Notes under the pieces: model-generated
What the model was told of the DNA's origin: nothing
What the model saw: the letters and a program-made list of their open reading frames with translations, nothing else
Database searches by the model: none
Part shown: positions 12,266 to 22,218 of the stretch, piece by piece
Layout: each line of letters starts with the position of its first letter
Numbering within the stretch: the stretch's first letter is position 1
Position numbers and translations under genes: made by a program
Source of the DNA: Amorphophallus konjac
Lineage: Eukaryota; Streptophyta; Magnoliopsida; Alismatales; Araceae
Reading direction: 5' to 3'
Length of the DNA: 64,000 nt
Assembly: GCA_022559845.1 (NCBI GenBank)
Contig: CM040117.1
Location: 143,968,732-144,032,731 of the forward strand

Positions 12266-12710
12266 ATTCTCCCCGGGTGGGAAGAACTCGACCCCGTCGA
12301 GTAAGGGTCACGGTCGCTCAAGTAACGCTCCAGTAGGTCCGGGTGATCTGCTCCCGCTCTCCACGTGTGATCCAGGTGTCGTCTGTCGCAGGGTGCCCTC
12401 TCCAACGCACTAGAAAGCGCTGGTAGGCTCCGCTCCTAGTCGTGGTCACCTGCTCATCCAGTATGCAATCTATATGCTCGCGTGTCTGTAATGGGGCTGG
12501 AGGAGGTGGACGCTCAGATGGTGTAATGCTCTCAACAGGAGGGGTAGGCCCAAAAAGCTCACTGGGAATCACCGCGGGATCCCGATATGCCACCAGATCA
12601 GAGACATTGAACGTCGAACTGATCCCATAGTCGTCTGGTAGCTCAATCTCATACGCATTCGACCCTATTCGCTTCAGAACTCGGAAGGGTCATGCACCGC
12701 GGTCCTGGAG
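12266..12710 (-). pseudogene. E2 second copy of the internal region, integrase C-terminus/chromodomain end only
   Basis: It is a near copy of 7732-8177, covering the polypurine tract, the chromodomain and the end of the integrase C-terminal domain. A 1-base deletion near 12345 shifts the chromodomain frame relative to the first copy. It ends abruptly at 12710, where LTR C resumes. Confidence 0.9.
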
Positions 12711-14661
12711 TCTCTCAACAAGAAACCCAAGTCCACGGTCGTCCCTATGAGGGAAGCGAGTGGATCAAAGCGGCAAAGGAGCCGACGCGCAACTATAGGA
12801 GTCTAGTCCGAGCTCCGTGCTCGACTAGGGCCACGGAATGGGATACTCTCACTCACGATCTCGCGGTGTTGAATGCTAGCTAGGATCCCTACACTCTCAC
12901 GCGGCATACAAGATCACATACAAGTAAAGCAAACTGCCAAGGGGGGGGGAGCGTCGCACGTACCTCCACGCCTAGGCGTGGGGAAGGAACCCCGGCCGAG
13001 ACCGACAACCCCGATACACACAATGAAAGAATAGGTACAAGCCAGCAATGGTGCCCACTCCTCGCAGGGAGATAACAGGCTACAACAATTCCATTCGGGG
13101 CGGCCGATACACGGGCTGACGGGCGGCACTCGGTGAAGGGTTGGCCAAGAGGAGGGTCCGGATGACGATCGGCAGAATCACAGCAACGCGCGACTCGGTG
13201 GTAAACGTTCCCACGAATGGATCCGGAGTCCGATTGGGGCGCCGTCAGCGAGGGCGCGTAGTTAGGTCGCAGGAGGAAGCCTCGGCCAAAAGGCGTGCTC
13301 AGATTCCGTCCGTGGAAGCCGTGGCCGCACCTGCAAGTGGGGACAAGGAATCTGCTCCCAGAACTGCGCTGTCGAGCGGGGAAAATGGTAACTCGCTGCT
13401 CCGGTAGGCGAACGAGGCCCCGCTTGTGGGAGGACGTCGGGGACGCCGAGCAGCAGGTCCGGACCAAAGAGCTCGATTGATCTGGTCGGGGTTGGACGCT
13501 GTGAACTTTGGAAATCGCCGGTTGTCCTGGCACCGGGTGGACTGGGCAGACCCGCGCGACCTCACGGGAACGGACGCCACGAACAGCTCGGACGTCGGAA
13601 CGAGACGAGGTTGGCGGCGTTGGAAAGAGGACGACGAGAGGTACAAACTCTGAAGAAATCAGCTCCAAACTCGGAGTTGTCCGTCCTGTGGGATTTTCGC
13701 AAGAAGGAGGGTGGATCTGGGCGCGCAGAGAGGGAGGCTCCTGCGCTAGCTCACGAGAAAACTCGCCACGGGTGGTGCCGACCTCGGATCGAGGTGAAAC
13801 CAAAGCCCACGCGCTGCCGACTCGTAGAAGTATCCACCAAAAAAAGGAGGGGCTCGGATTCGACCCGCACCGGATGGGGACGCCGCTGAAATTTGGGGCT
13901 GAATCTGGAACACGCGAACTCGAACCGGAGACGAAGTAGAAGGGAGGAAGAACCTCGGCGTCGCACCGAGGGGATGGGGAGTCGCAGCCCGGGGTTGCTC
14001 CCGTCGCAGGAGCAGAGGAGGAAGAGAGGGTCCCCCTCTCCAAGGGGTGGCTGCGCAAATGGCTGCTCAATCAAAATATTTCATTCCTTCCTTAATTTCT
14101 TCCAAAGAAAATGCTAAGACTATATAGTTGGGGAGGGGAGCTAGGGTTTCTACCACCAAATGGGGAGATGGGGGCGCAAATGGGAGGGGGTAGGGGCGGC
14201 CAGCTCTCCTCCCATCAAGGAGGGAATCTCTCCTTCAATCAAGGAGGTTCCTCCAATCAAGGAGGGATCAAAGGAAGGGGCGGCCAAAGGAGGGAGTGGA
14301 GAAAGGGGAAGGCGGCTACCACCTCTTCCACTTGGAGGAGGTGAGAGGTGCGCCCAAAACCCTAACCCTAGGGGTTGGGTGCGCAAACCCCAAATGGGCC
14401 AAGAGAAGTGGAGCACAAGATGGCCCACTAACCCCTTTGCCCTCTAAATAAGCCTACAAAGCACAAAAGATGTCTAATTGGCCTACAAAGGCCTACAACT
14501 AGATAGAAGTGTCCACGCAGGGACTAATCCAAGGCCCAACTTGGCCTAAAGCATGAAATAAATGGGGATAACTCTGCTAGTCTGCTAAATGATCGCCGAG
14601 CCAAAGGGATGCCGGCGTGCTCCGTGTGCTCCGTCGAGTGAAGCGGCGCGTGTCCTCACCA
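12711..14661 (-). repeat. E2 LTR C, truncated (1951 bp)
   Basis: It aligns with LTR B from base 123 onward (12711 matches 10315) to the final CACCA. The first 122 bp are missing. The junction with the internal fragment shares only a base or two, pointing to an illegitimate deletion. Confidence 0.92.
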
Positions 14662-14666
14662 TAGGG

Positions 14667-14835
14667 CGTCACAGTTATTGTGACGGTCAGAGAAGAGCCG
14701 TTACAATTATGTAACGCGCCTACCTAGATGCGTCAGATTCATCAAGGAAACTCAAATATAATAGAGCGTATGACGGTCTGTCGTAAGGCCATTACATGAA
14801 TGTGACGGTCCTACACTGATGCGTCAGCGAGTCTC
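14667..14835 (-). repeat. E1 LTR second cluster of GTGACGGTC hairpin units
   Basis: Units occur at 14680-14704 (gtgacggtc / gagccgttac) and about 14769-14794 (atgacggtc / aggccattac). A half unit with gtgacggtcc and gatgcgtcag follows. An isolated further unit, ggcggtctta...gaccattac, lies at 15590-15615, upstream of the TATA box. Confidence 0.65.
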
Positions 14836-15372
14836 CTAATAGAAAATGATATAAAAAAACTAAGATATCAACTCACATCATGTCTAAATCAAAACACCAT
14901 GAGTTTCTAGACTTGATAATGAAGTATAAGCCAACTACATGCATAGGTATCATTGAATAGATGAATAACAAGTTTTAATTCTTCAATTAGGGCTAAGGGA
15001 TACATGTGATGCATAGAACAAGTAAAACATGAAATTGATGCTCTACTATGCATGAGATTCAATCAAACTAGAGGGTTTATAGTCCTACCAGGTTTTTTTT
15101 GCCATTCATGAGATAACCTACCTCTTTTCTTAGGCTTTAAACTTCCAATTTGGGCTTGAAAACCGAACCCTAGTTCCCTTCTTCCTATGACTTTCCAGCA
15201 ACTTCCTTGGGCTCTAACTCCATGACCTCTTGACTTAAAGATGTGAAATTTTGAGAGGAGTTAGTCTAAAGTATTGGGAACAAATTACTCTAAAGAACTT
15301 ACCTGAGATTATGACTCCTTACCTTGATTCCACGCGAGCAAAAGTACGGGTCGCGTAGTTCAAAACTAGGTC

Positions 15373-15382
15373 CTATTTATAG
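15373..15382 (-). promoter_or_regulatory. E1 LTR TATA box (candidate)
   Basis: The minus strand reads CTATAAATAG in a GC-balanced context, the same core as in the E3 LTR. It lies about 560 bp from the LTR start, a plausible U3 promoter position. Two strong splice-donor-like sites (AAG|GTAAGG near 15333 and CAG|GTAAGT near 15302) follow it. Confidence 0.55.
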
Positions 15383-16083
15383 GGTTCTAGCTAGGGTTTG
15401 AGGATTTAGACTGATTCTAGAGTCCTTAATCTATCAAAACCTAATCTTTAAGAGTCCTTAGGGTCTTTATACATCGTTACAATTAGGTCTCTTGTGGATA
15501 GGAACATCAAGTTCCAATCTTTTTGCAAGTTCGTTCACTTACGGATCTTGCAGGCTGTGACGGTCGAGCCTTGACGTGTTACACTGCTATGGCGGTCTTA
15601 CGATAGACCATTACAGTCATCGTATTCATAATTTTAAATTTAATAAAACTCTTTTATCCATTATATATTAAATTATCTTATTAAGTAGTGTTTATCTTTT
15701 AAAAAAATCTGAGAATAGGCTTAATAACCTTCTAGAATATGGGCCAAACTAAATGGGCCTGATCTTTAAATCTTTTGGATAATAATTAGATAGGCTATGT
15801 TATCTTATTAACATATTTGGGCCTTATAATGACTTATTAACCCGTTAATCCATTTATAAATTCATTTAGCCCAAATAAATTCTAGAAAATTATTAATAAA
15901 TGCAGAAATTACTTATATAAATTCTTGGGCACTACAGCCCACCTTGGACCAGCCGTTTTTACAATATTTTCACACCTAAGATGGGCTAGATTAAGAAGAG
16001 AAATATTATTTTTCTTCTAATTCGGACTTAATGGGTTTGGTAAAATTAGGCAAGGAATCTTGACAAATTTGGTCATGTTTTGG

Positions 16084-16093
16084 CTATAAATAG
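16084..16093 (+). promoter_or_regulatory. E3 5' LTR TATA box
   Basis: GGCTATAAATAGAGCC, conserved at 20365-20374 in the 3' LTR. A donor-like AAAAG|GTAGGT follows about 140 bases downstream in both copies. Confidence 0.65.
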
Positions 16094-16393
16094 AGCCCCA
16101 TTCGACCCTTAAACCATCCCTGGAAGTTAAATCTATGCTGCTGTGAAGATTTGTGGAGATTTGAAGGAGGAATTGGAAGATCAAAGGGTTTTCTTGCTAT
16201 TTGGGGATATTCTTTAGATCCGACAAAAGGTAGGTGTCTCTCAAGCTAAACTCTAATTAAAGCATGATATCTTGTGTATTTTTCTGTCCTCTTTCCATTG
16301 ATAGCTCATTTATTAAATTCTGTTATGAAATGAGCAAGTTATGGTCATTTGATTGGAGGGGTATTCTCGTTTTTTCATCAGGTCCAGAATGTG

Positions 16394-16910
16394 CTATACC
16401 TCAGTAGCGCGTTCTAAACGCGCCAGCCAGATATAGCGCGTTCCCGTCCTTCTCTACAAAAATTTCAAATCTAACATATAATAATATAAAGTAATTTTCA
16501 AGATAGCGCTATATTAACCTAGCGCGTTCTTCATGAACGCGCTAGTCAAGTATAGCGCGTTCATCCTTTTAAACGCGGATGACCAGGGGTCAAAAGTACA
16601 ATATTTCTAATATAAATATATATAATATATAAAGTGTTTATATATATAGCAGGTGTCTATATCTCTTACGGTTTACACAGAACCTATCTCTTTCATCTAG
16701 TTTTCAAAATCTTAAATATGCATGTAAGATCCTGAACGCGCCAGTCCCCTATAGCGCGTTCTTGAAGATCGCGCTCGTTACCTATAGCACGTTCATAAAA
16801 ATTTTCTCAAAAATTTTGGTGATTAAAAATATAATATTTTGAATATATATAAATACTGTATATATATATGTTGTATGAACGTGACCCTGAGCTATAGCGC
16901 GTTCACAGAC
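16394..16910 (+). repeat. E3 LTR cluster of TAGCGCGTTC/GAACGCGCTA hairpin units
   Basis: About ten copies of agcgcgttc or its complement in AT-rich sequence. The best is 16519-16545: two 11-base perfect arms around a 5-base loop (ctagcgcgttc, ttcat, gaacgcgctag). Other pairs lie near 16403-16442 and 16733-16795. The cluster is downstream of the TATA box, so it would be transcribed. Confidence 0.75.
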
Positions 16911-17685
16911 AGTAACATCTTTTTATCCTATAACTATTCTATTCTTTATCATAATGGTGTTTAAAAATTATTTCAGAATGTAAAAATGTATTTTCGATCA
17001 TATTGATGTATAAATACTACTTTCAGCATGTTAAATCTATTTTCTTATCATATGGATTATTAATGTATGATTAAAAGCTAATATCTAAAATCATGATTTC
17101 AATTCATAAGTATATATGTTCCTTTACTAAAAGTTGTTCTTTACTAAAAATATTGATGTTTTATGATTCTGAGATTATGTTAAGATGTTTAAAATAATTC
17201 TAATAAAATCACTATCTTAATGTTTCTTCCTACTTACCATTCATTTTTGAATTCTACGACTTAATGTCGTTAAACATGATGCTTAAAATGTGTTTTCCAC
17301 TTTTCTTTGTAAATTATCACAATTTTTACCAGATCTGTACTTGTTTACAAATGCGCTTGTTCTTGAAATTCTTTGGCCATATTGTGGAATTATATAGAAA
17401 AAATGTCAGGGGCTATGGGTCCCAATGAAATGACATTTAAATGCTAGTGTATAAAGGGGTTCTGATCTGATCCCACGGGCGAGGCAAAGTCCAAAAATAA
17501 ATCGGTATTATAATGATCAGGTGTTGGCATTCACCATTACATGGTCTATTACGGTTAGGGGTAATCATACTGTTGTGAGAACCCCTAAGTGTGTAGCCAA
17601 ATAGTGATGTTCCATGAGGGGCTGTCACATCGCCGTGATCTCCCCTTAGTGTTTTGGCCAATCCTATTGAGTGTTGGTAAAAGTG

Positions 17686-17935
17686 ATTGCCTTACTTCTA
17701 TATTGTTATTGCTTAAAGGTTCATCATAAATATCCTTGTAGAAGTGATTGTTCTACTTCTATATTGTTATTGCTTAAAGGTTCATTATAAATATCTTTGT
17801 AGAAGTGATTGTTCTACTTCTATATTGTTATTGTTTAAAGGTTCATCATAAATATCCTTGTAGAAGTGATTGTTCTACTTCTATATTGTTTAAAGTTCAA
17901 GTGATTGCTCTACTTCGATATTGCTTAAAGTTCAT
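17686..17935 (+). repeat. 61-bp tandem repeat in the E3 5' LTR
   Basis: About four units of gtagaagtgattgttctact plus tctatattgttattgcttaa and aggttcatcataaatatcct. Each unit holds an inverted repeat, tagaagt / acttcta. The 3' LTR copy (21966-22150) has about one unit fewer. Confidence 0.8.
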
Positions 17936-18526
17936 CGTGAATGTTCTTGAATTATCTTAATGATAGTACACATCGTCTCATCATGAAAATTCTTGATATA
18001 TTTCTAAAAATTATCATCGTCTTATCTACTATCATGATCTTGACATTATCTTGTTATCTTGAAATTACTTGGAAATTCCTTATACAAAATTTCCTACTTG
18101 AAATTCATGATCAATTACTTCATGACATAAATTGTTAAATTGCTAAATACTTAAAGATTACCTGGCTTTAGAGATATAAAATCTTACTGAGCTTTTTGCT
18201 CACCCTACGTTTTGGTTAACTGTTGCAGGAAATGAAAATGAACAAGGGAATGGCCAAGAGTGAAAGAGTGAATTTTTCCTTTTTACCTAGGTTTATGTAG
18301 ATCATTAGTATTTTTACAAGGTTTTTGTATTTTAAAAATTTGGAAGATTGTATCATGCCTTATGGCTTATAAATTAGTGATGTAAATCTTTATTTTGATG
18401 GAATAAAATTAGCAATTTCATCTTAGCTCTCTATCTTTAGAATTAAATTGTACATGCTCTGACCGACACGAGTGCCTCGTAACTGCTCGCTTCATGATTT
18501 CCCGCGTCGGGGCGTGACAATTTTAG

Positions 18527-18538
18527 TGGTATCAGAGC
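18527..18538 (+). promoter_or_regulatory. E3 primer-binding site (initiator tRNA-Met)
   Basis: TGGTATCAGAGC, 7 bases after the LTR end at 18519. Confidence 0.93.
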
Positions 18539-18732
18539 CCATGTTACATAAAACCTAGGATTCTTAAAACTTAGGTTTCCCTTTATAGAAACTTGGATAG
18601 AAATTTAAACCTTCCCCATAAGAATGGGTAGAAACACGGGTTAAGTTTTAAAAAAGAATGAATTATCAAGAAATAAATACCAAGGAAAAATGATTAAACC
18701 CTGTAACTATGGTTTCAGGCTAAATCTCGTAA

Positions 18733-19683
18733 ATGGCCGCCGAGAGAGCGCAATGGCGCGAGATGCAACGCACTTTCCAAGGACTAACACAAGCCTTACA
18801 ACAAGTTGCACAAGGTGGAGCACGGCATGAAGCCGGGGATTTACATCAAAAATTCTAAAAGATGAATCCCCCGAAGTTTAGTGGATCTACTGACCCGGAT
18901 GAAGCGGAGAATTGGGTGCAAGAAGTAGAGAGAACCTTTAAAGTAATACAATGCACCGATGAAGAGAATGTACTATTAGGGACCTATCAACTAGAAAAGG
19001 ATGCCCGAGCATGGTGGGTATCCGTCGAAGCGATCTTACCTAATGAACAAATTACATGGGACAAGTTCTTAGAACATTTTAATAAGAAATATTTCTCGGA
19101 AAGAATCCGCGAGAAGAAGGCCATGGAGTTCACGACATTAAAACAACGTAGCTTATCTGTAGCAGATTATGAAGTGACATTTTCTAGATTAGCTCAGTAT
19201 GCCCCACACCTAGTTTGTACGGAGAAAATGAGAGCAAGAAGATTTATGAATGGATTAAAGGTGGAACTCATTCCTCGATTGGCTCCATTGGAGATTCAAA
19301 CTTATACGGAAATGGTTAGGAAAGCACAAATTCTAGAAGATGCTATGAATATGGTGGAGTGAATCAAAGGGAAAGTCGCCAAGAAGGAGTTAGTCTATGG
19401 GTCCAAGAGCGAGGAAACCATGAATGACAAGAAGAGGTTAAATCGAGGTAACGATTTCCGTAAGGACAAGAAACCCCGGAATAATGATCAACAAATTGTT
19501 CCGGTCAAGGAAAAATGTGAGCATTGCAAGAAAGGAAGGTACAACCCAGATGAATGTTGGTATAAACTTGGGAAGTGCATCCGTTGCAGAAGCATGGATC
19601 ATAAAATTGCTTGTTGTCCACTCTTAAAGAAAGGAGCGCCACAAGCATTGGAAGGTAACCTTATAAACATATCTCGTCCATGA
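18733..19683 (+). pseudogene. E3 Gag (capsid and double zinc knuckle) with stops
   Basis: The start is the ATG at 18733 (MAAERAQWREMQRTF), supported by the near-identical start in E8. A TAA near 18856 precedes MNPPKFSGST. The capsid block continues with EAENWVQEVERTFKVIQCTD, DARAWWVSV, the IREKKAMEFTTLKQRSLSV block and RFMNGLK. A TGA at 19360-19362 breaks it again. The nucleocapsid part follows with CEHCKKGRYNPDEC (the knuckle His is Tyr here) and CIRCRSMDHKIACC. It ends at the TGA at 19681, and no pol follows. It would form particles; as it stands it is nonsense-broken. Confidence 0.85.
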
Positions 19684-19835
19684 TAGCATAAATTTGATAT
19701 GATGATCTTAGCACTTAGCATATTATAAGGATGATCTAGTTAGAATGCATAGTTTAGATATAGTGATTTTACCCTACTATTACGGAAATAAAATCATGTG
19801 AATTTGGGGACCAAATTCTTTTAAGTGGGGGGGGA
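19684..19835 (+). other. E3 3' untranslated stretch ending in the polypurine tract
   Basis: AT-rich sequence without coding content. The polypurine tract is 19822-19835 (taagt then eight G and a), immediately before TGTAG of the 3' LTR. Confidence 0.8.
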
Positions 19836-22213
19836 TGTAGAAACCCGATAATTTAAAATGAGAAATAATTTTTTTAAATAAATTATACAATTAAATTTTT
19901 CATGAAATGATTAATTTACATTTTTACTAAGTGAAATAAAGTGGATTATTGAATTTACTTGAATTTACTTAAGGTAAAGTGAAAAATAAATGCTTTAACC
20001 CTTAGATAAATCATAGAAAGCCCAATAAAAGTCCATGTAATGGACTAGGATCATAATTGGCCCATTGGATAATCCATAATGCGCTAGATTAGTGGTTAAA
20101 GGATTAATAAAGGATGATTGGACCTTAAATTCATAACACATGTTAAATGCCTTTTGAAAAGGATTATAATAACCCAATTTCTAGAAGATTGATTCAAGAA
20201 TCAACCCTTACCTAACAGCCCACCTTGGACCAGCCGTTTTTACATTATTTTCACACCTAAGATGGGCTAGATTAAGAAGAGAAATGATATTTTTCTTCTA
20301 ATTCGGACTTAATGGGTTTGGTGGAATTAGGCAAGGAATCTTGACAAATTTGGCCATGTTTTGGCTATAAATAGAGCCCCATTCGACCCTTAAACCATCC
20401 CTGGAAGTTATGTCTATGCTGCTGCGAAGATTTGTGGAGATTTGAAGGAGGAATTGGAAGATCAAAGGGTTTTATTATTATTTGAGGATATTCTTTAGAT
20501 CTGACAAAAGGTAGGTGTCTCTCAGGTTAAACTCTAATTAAAGTATGATATCTTATGTATTTTTATGACCTCTTTCCATTGATAGCTCATTTATTAAATT
20601 CTGTTTTGAAATGAGCAAGTTATGGTCATTTGATTGGAGGGGTATTCCCATTTTTTCATCAGGTCCAGAACGTGCTATACCTCAGTAGCGCGTTCTAAAA
20701 GCGCCAGCCCGATATAGCGCGTTCAGACAGACCCCGTCCTTCTCTAAAAAAATTTCAAATCTAACATATAATAATATAAAGCAATTTTCAAGATAGCGCT
20801 ATATTAACCTAGTGCGTTCTTCATGAACGCGCTAGTCAAGTATAGCGCGTTCATCCTTTTAAACCCGGATGACCAGGGGTCAAAAGTACAATATTTCTAA
20901 TATATATATATAATATATACAATTTTTTATATATATATCATATGTCTATATCTCTTATGGTTTACATAGAACCTATCTCTTTCATCTAGTTTTCAAAATC
21001 TTAAATATGCATGTAAGATCCTTAACGCGCCAGTCCCCTATAGCGCGTTCTTGAAGATCGCGCTCGTTACCTATAGCGCGTTCATAAAAATTTTCTCAAA
21101 AATTTTGGTGATTAAAAATATAATATTTTGAATATATATAAATACTGTATATATATATGTTGTATGAACGTGACCCTGAGCTATAGCGCGTTCACAGACA
21201 GTAACATCTTTTTAGCCTATAACTATTCTATTCTTTATCATAATGGTGTTTAAAAATTATTTCAGAATGTAAAAAGGTATTTTCGATCATATTGATGTAT
21301 AAATACTACTTTCAGCATGTTAAATCTATTTTCTTATCATATGGATTATTAATGTATGATTAAAAGATAATATCTAAACTCATGATTTCAATTCATAAGT
21401 ATATATGTTCCTTTACTAAAAGTTATTATTTACTAAAAACATTGATGTTTTACGATTCTGAGATTATGTTAAGATGTTTAAAATAATTCTAATAAAACCA
21501 TTATCTTAATGTTTCTTCCTACTTACCATTCATTTTTTAATTCTACGACTTAATGTCGTTAAACATGATGCTTAAAATGCATTTTCCACTCTCCTTTGCA
21601 AATTATCACAATTTTTGCCAGATCTGTACTTGTTTACAAATGAGCTTGTTCTTGAAATTCTTTTACTATATTGTGGAATTATATAGAAAAAATGGCAGGG
21701 GCTATGGGTCCCAATGAAATGACATTTAAATGCTAGTGTATAAAGGGGTTCTGATCTGATCCCACGTGCGAGGCAAAGTCCAAAAATAAACCGGTATTAT
21801 AATGATCAGGTGATGGCATTCACCAATACAGGGTCTATTACGGTTAGGGGCAATCATACTATCGTGAGAACCCCTAAGTGTGTAGCCAAATAGTGATATT
21901 CCATGAGGGGCTGCCATATCGTCGTGATCTCCCCTTAGTGTTTTGGCCAATCCTATTGAATGTTGGTAGAAGTGATTGCCCTACTTCTATATTGTTATTG
22001 CTTAAAGGTTCATCATAAATATCCTTGTAGAAGTGATTTTTCTACTTCTATATTGTTATTGTTAAAAGGTTTCATCATAAATATCCTTGTAGAAGTGATT
22101 GTTCTACTTCTATATTGTTTAAAGTTCAAATGATTGCTCTACTTCGATATTGTTTAAAGTTCATCGTGAATGTTCTTGAATTGTCTTAATGATAGTACAC
22201 ATCGTCTTATCAT

Positions 22214-22218
22214 GAAAG
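22214..22218. repeat. E4 target-site duplication (left)
   Basis: gaaag before TGATGTGACAC; the matching copy is at 29808-29812 after CCCCATCA. Confidence 0.92.

Larger units (their letters stand above)
5659..14661 (-). mobile_element. E2: non-autonomous chromodomain LTR element with three LTRs
   Basis: Structure left to right: LTR A, internal region, LTR B, first ~445 bp of internal region, LTR C lacking its first 122 bp. The outer ends are TG and CA, flanked by the 5-bp target duplication taggg (5654-5658 and 14662-14666). The whole array therefore derives from one insertion into the E1 LTR. A PBS next to LTR B gives the minus orientation. It encodes no RT, RNase H or integrase core. The extra unit is best explained by unequal LTR recombination followed by an internal deletion. 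Confidence 0.92.
1..15936 (-). mobile_element. E1: Tekay-like Ty3/gypsy chromovirus, right part only, interrupted by E2
   Basis: On the minus strand the order from right to left is 5' LTR, PBS, Gag, protease, RT, RNase H and integrase, the gypsy order. The element runs off the left edge inside the integrase core. E2 is inserted in its LTR. Its right terminus is TGTAG on the minus strand and abuts a 5'-truncated copy of the E3 LTR. This is best explained by E1 having inserted into E3. The predicted target duplication is gccca (15937-15941), with its partner left of the window. The Gag plus double zinc knuckle suggests the Tekay/Del lineage; that assignment is by eye. The coding region is broken by many stops and shifts. 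Confidence 0.85.
3770..15936 (-). repeat. E1 5' LTR (about 3.16 kb without E2)
   Basis: On the minus strand the LTR starts TGTAGTGCCC at 15936 and ends CATGACA at 3770, next to the PBS. Removing E2 and one target copy leaves 5658-3770 plus 15936-14667, about 3159 bp. The second LTR is outside the window, so the outer end is inferred from the TGTAG start, which resembles the E3 and E8 LTR starts. The sequence is AT-rich with clusters of a CG-rich hairpin unit. I see no gene in it. Confidence 0.75.
16230..18228 (+). other. Possible intron inside the E3 5' LTR
   Basis: The donor-like AAAAG|GTAGGTGTC at 16229/16230 and the acceptor-like pyrimidine-rich end ...TTAACTGTTGCAG|GAAATG at 18228 would remove about 2 kb of AT-rich LTR between promoter and Gag. 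The same two sites exist in the 3' LTR, and a comparable pair exists in E8. This is inference from splice-site shape only. Confidence 0.3.
15937..18519 (+). repeat. E3 5' LTR, lacking its first ~382 bp
   Basis: It aligns with the 3' LTR from 20218 onward (gcccaccttggacc) and ends GGCGTGACA at 18519. The missing first part corresponds to 19836-20217. It should lie left of the window, because E1 inserted here. Content: TATA box, CG-rich hairpin units, and a 61-bp tandem repeat near 17690-17935. No gene is seen. Confidence 0.88.
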
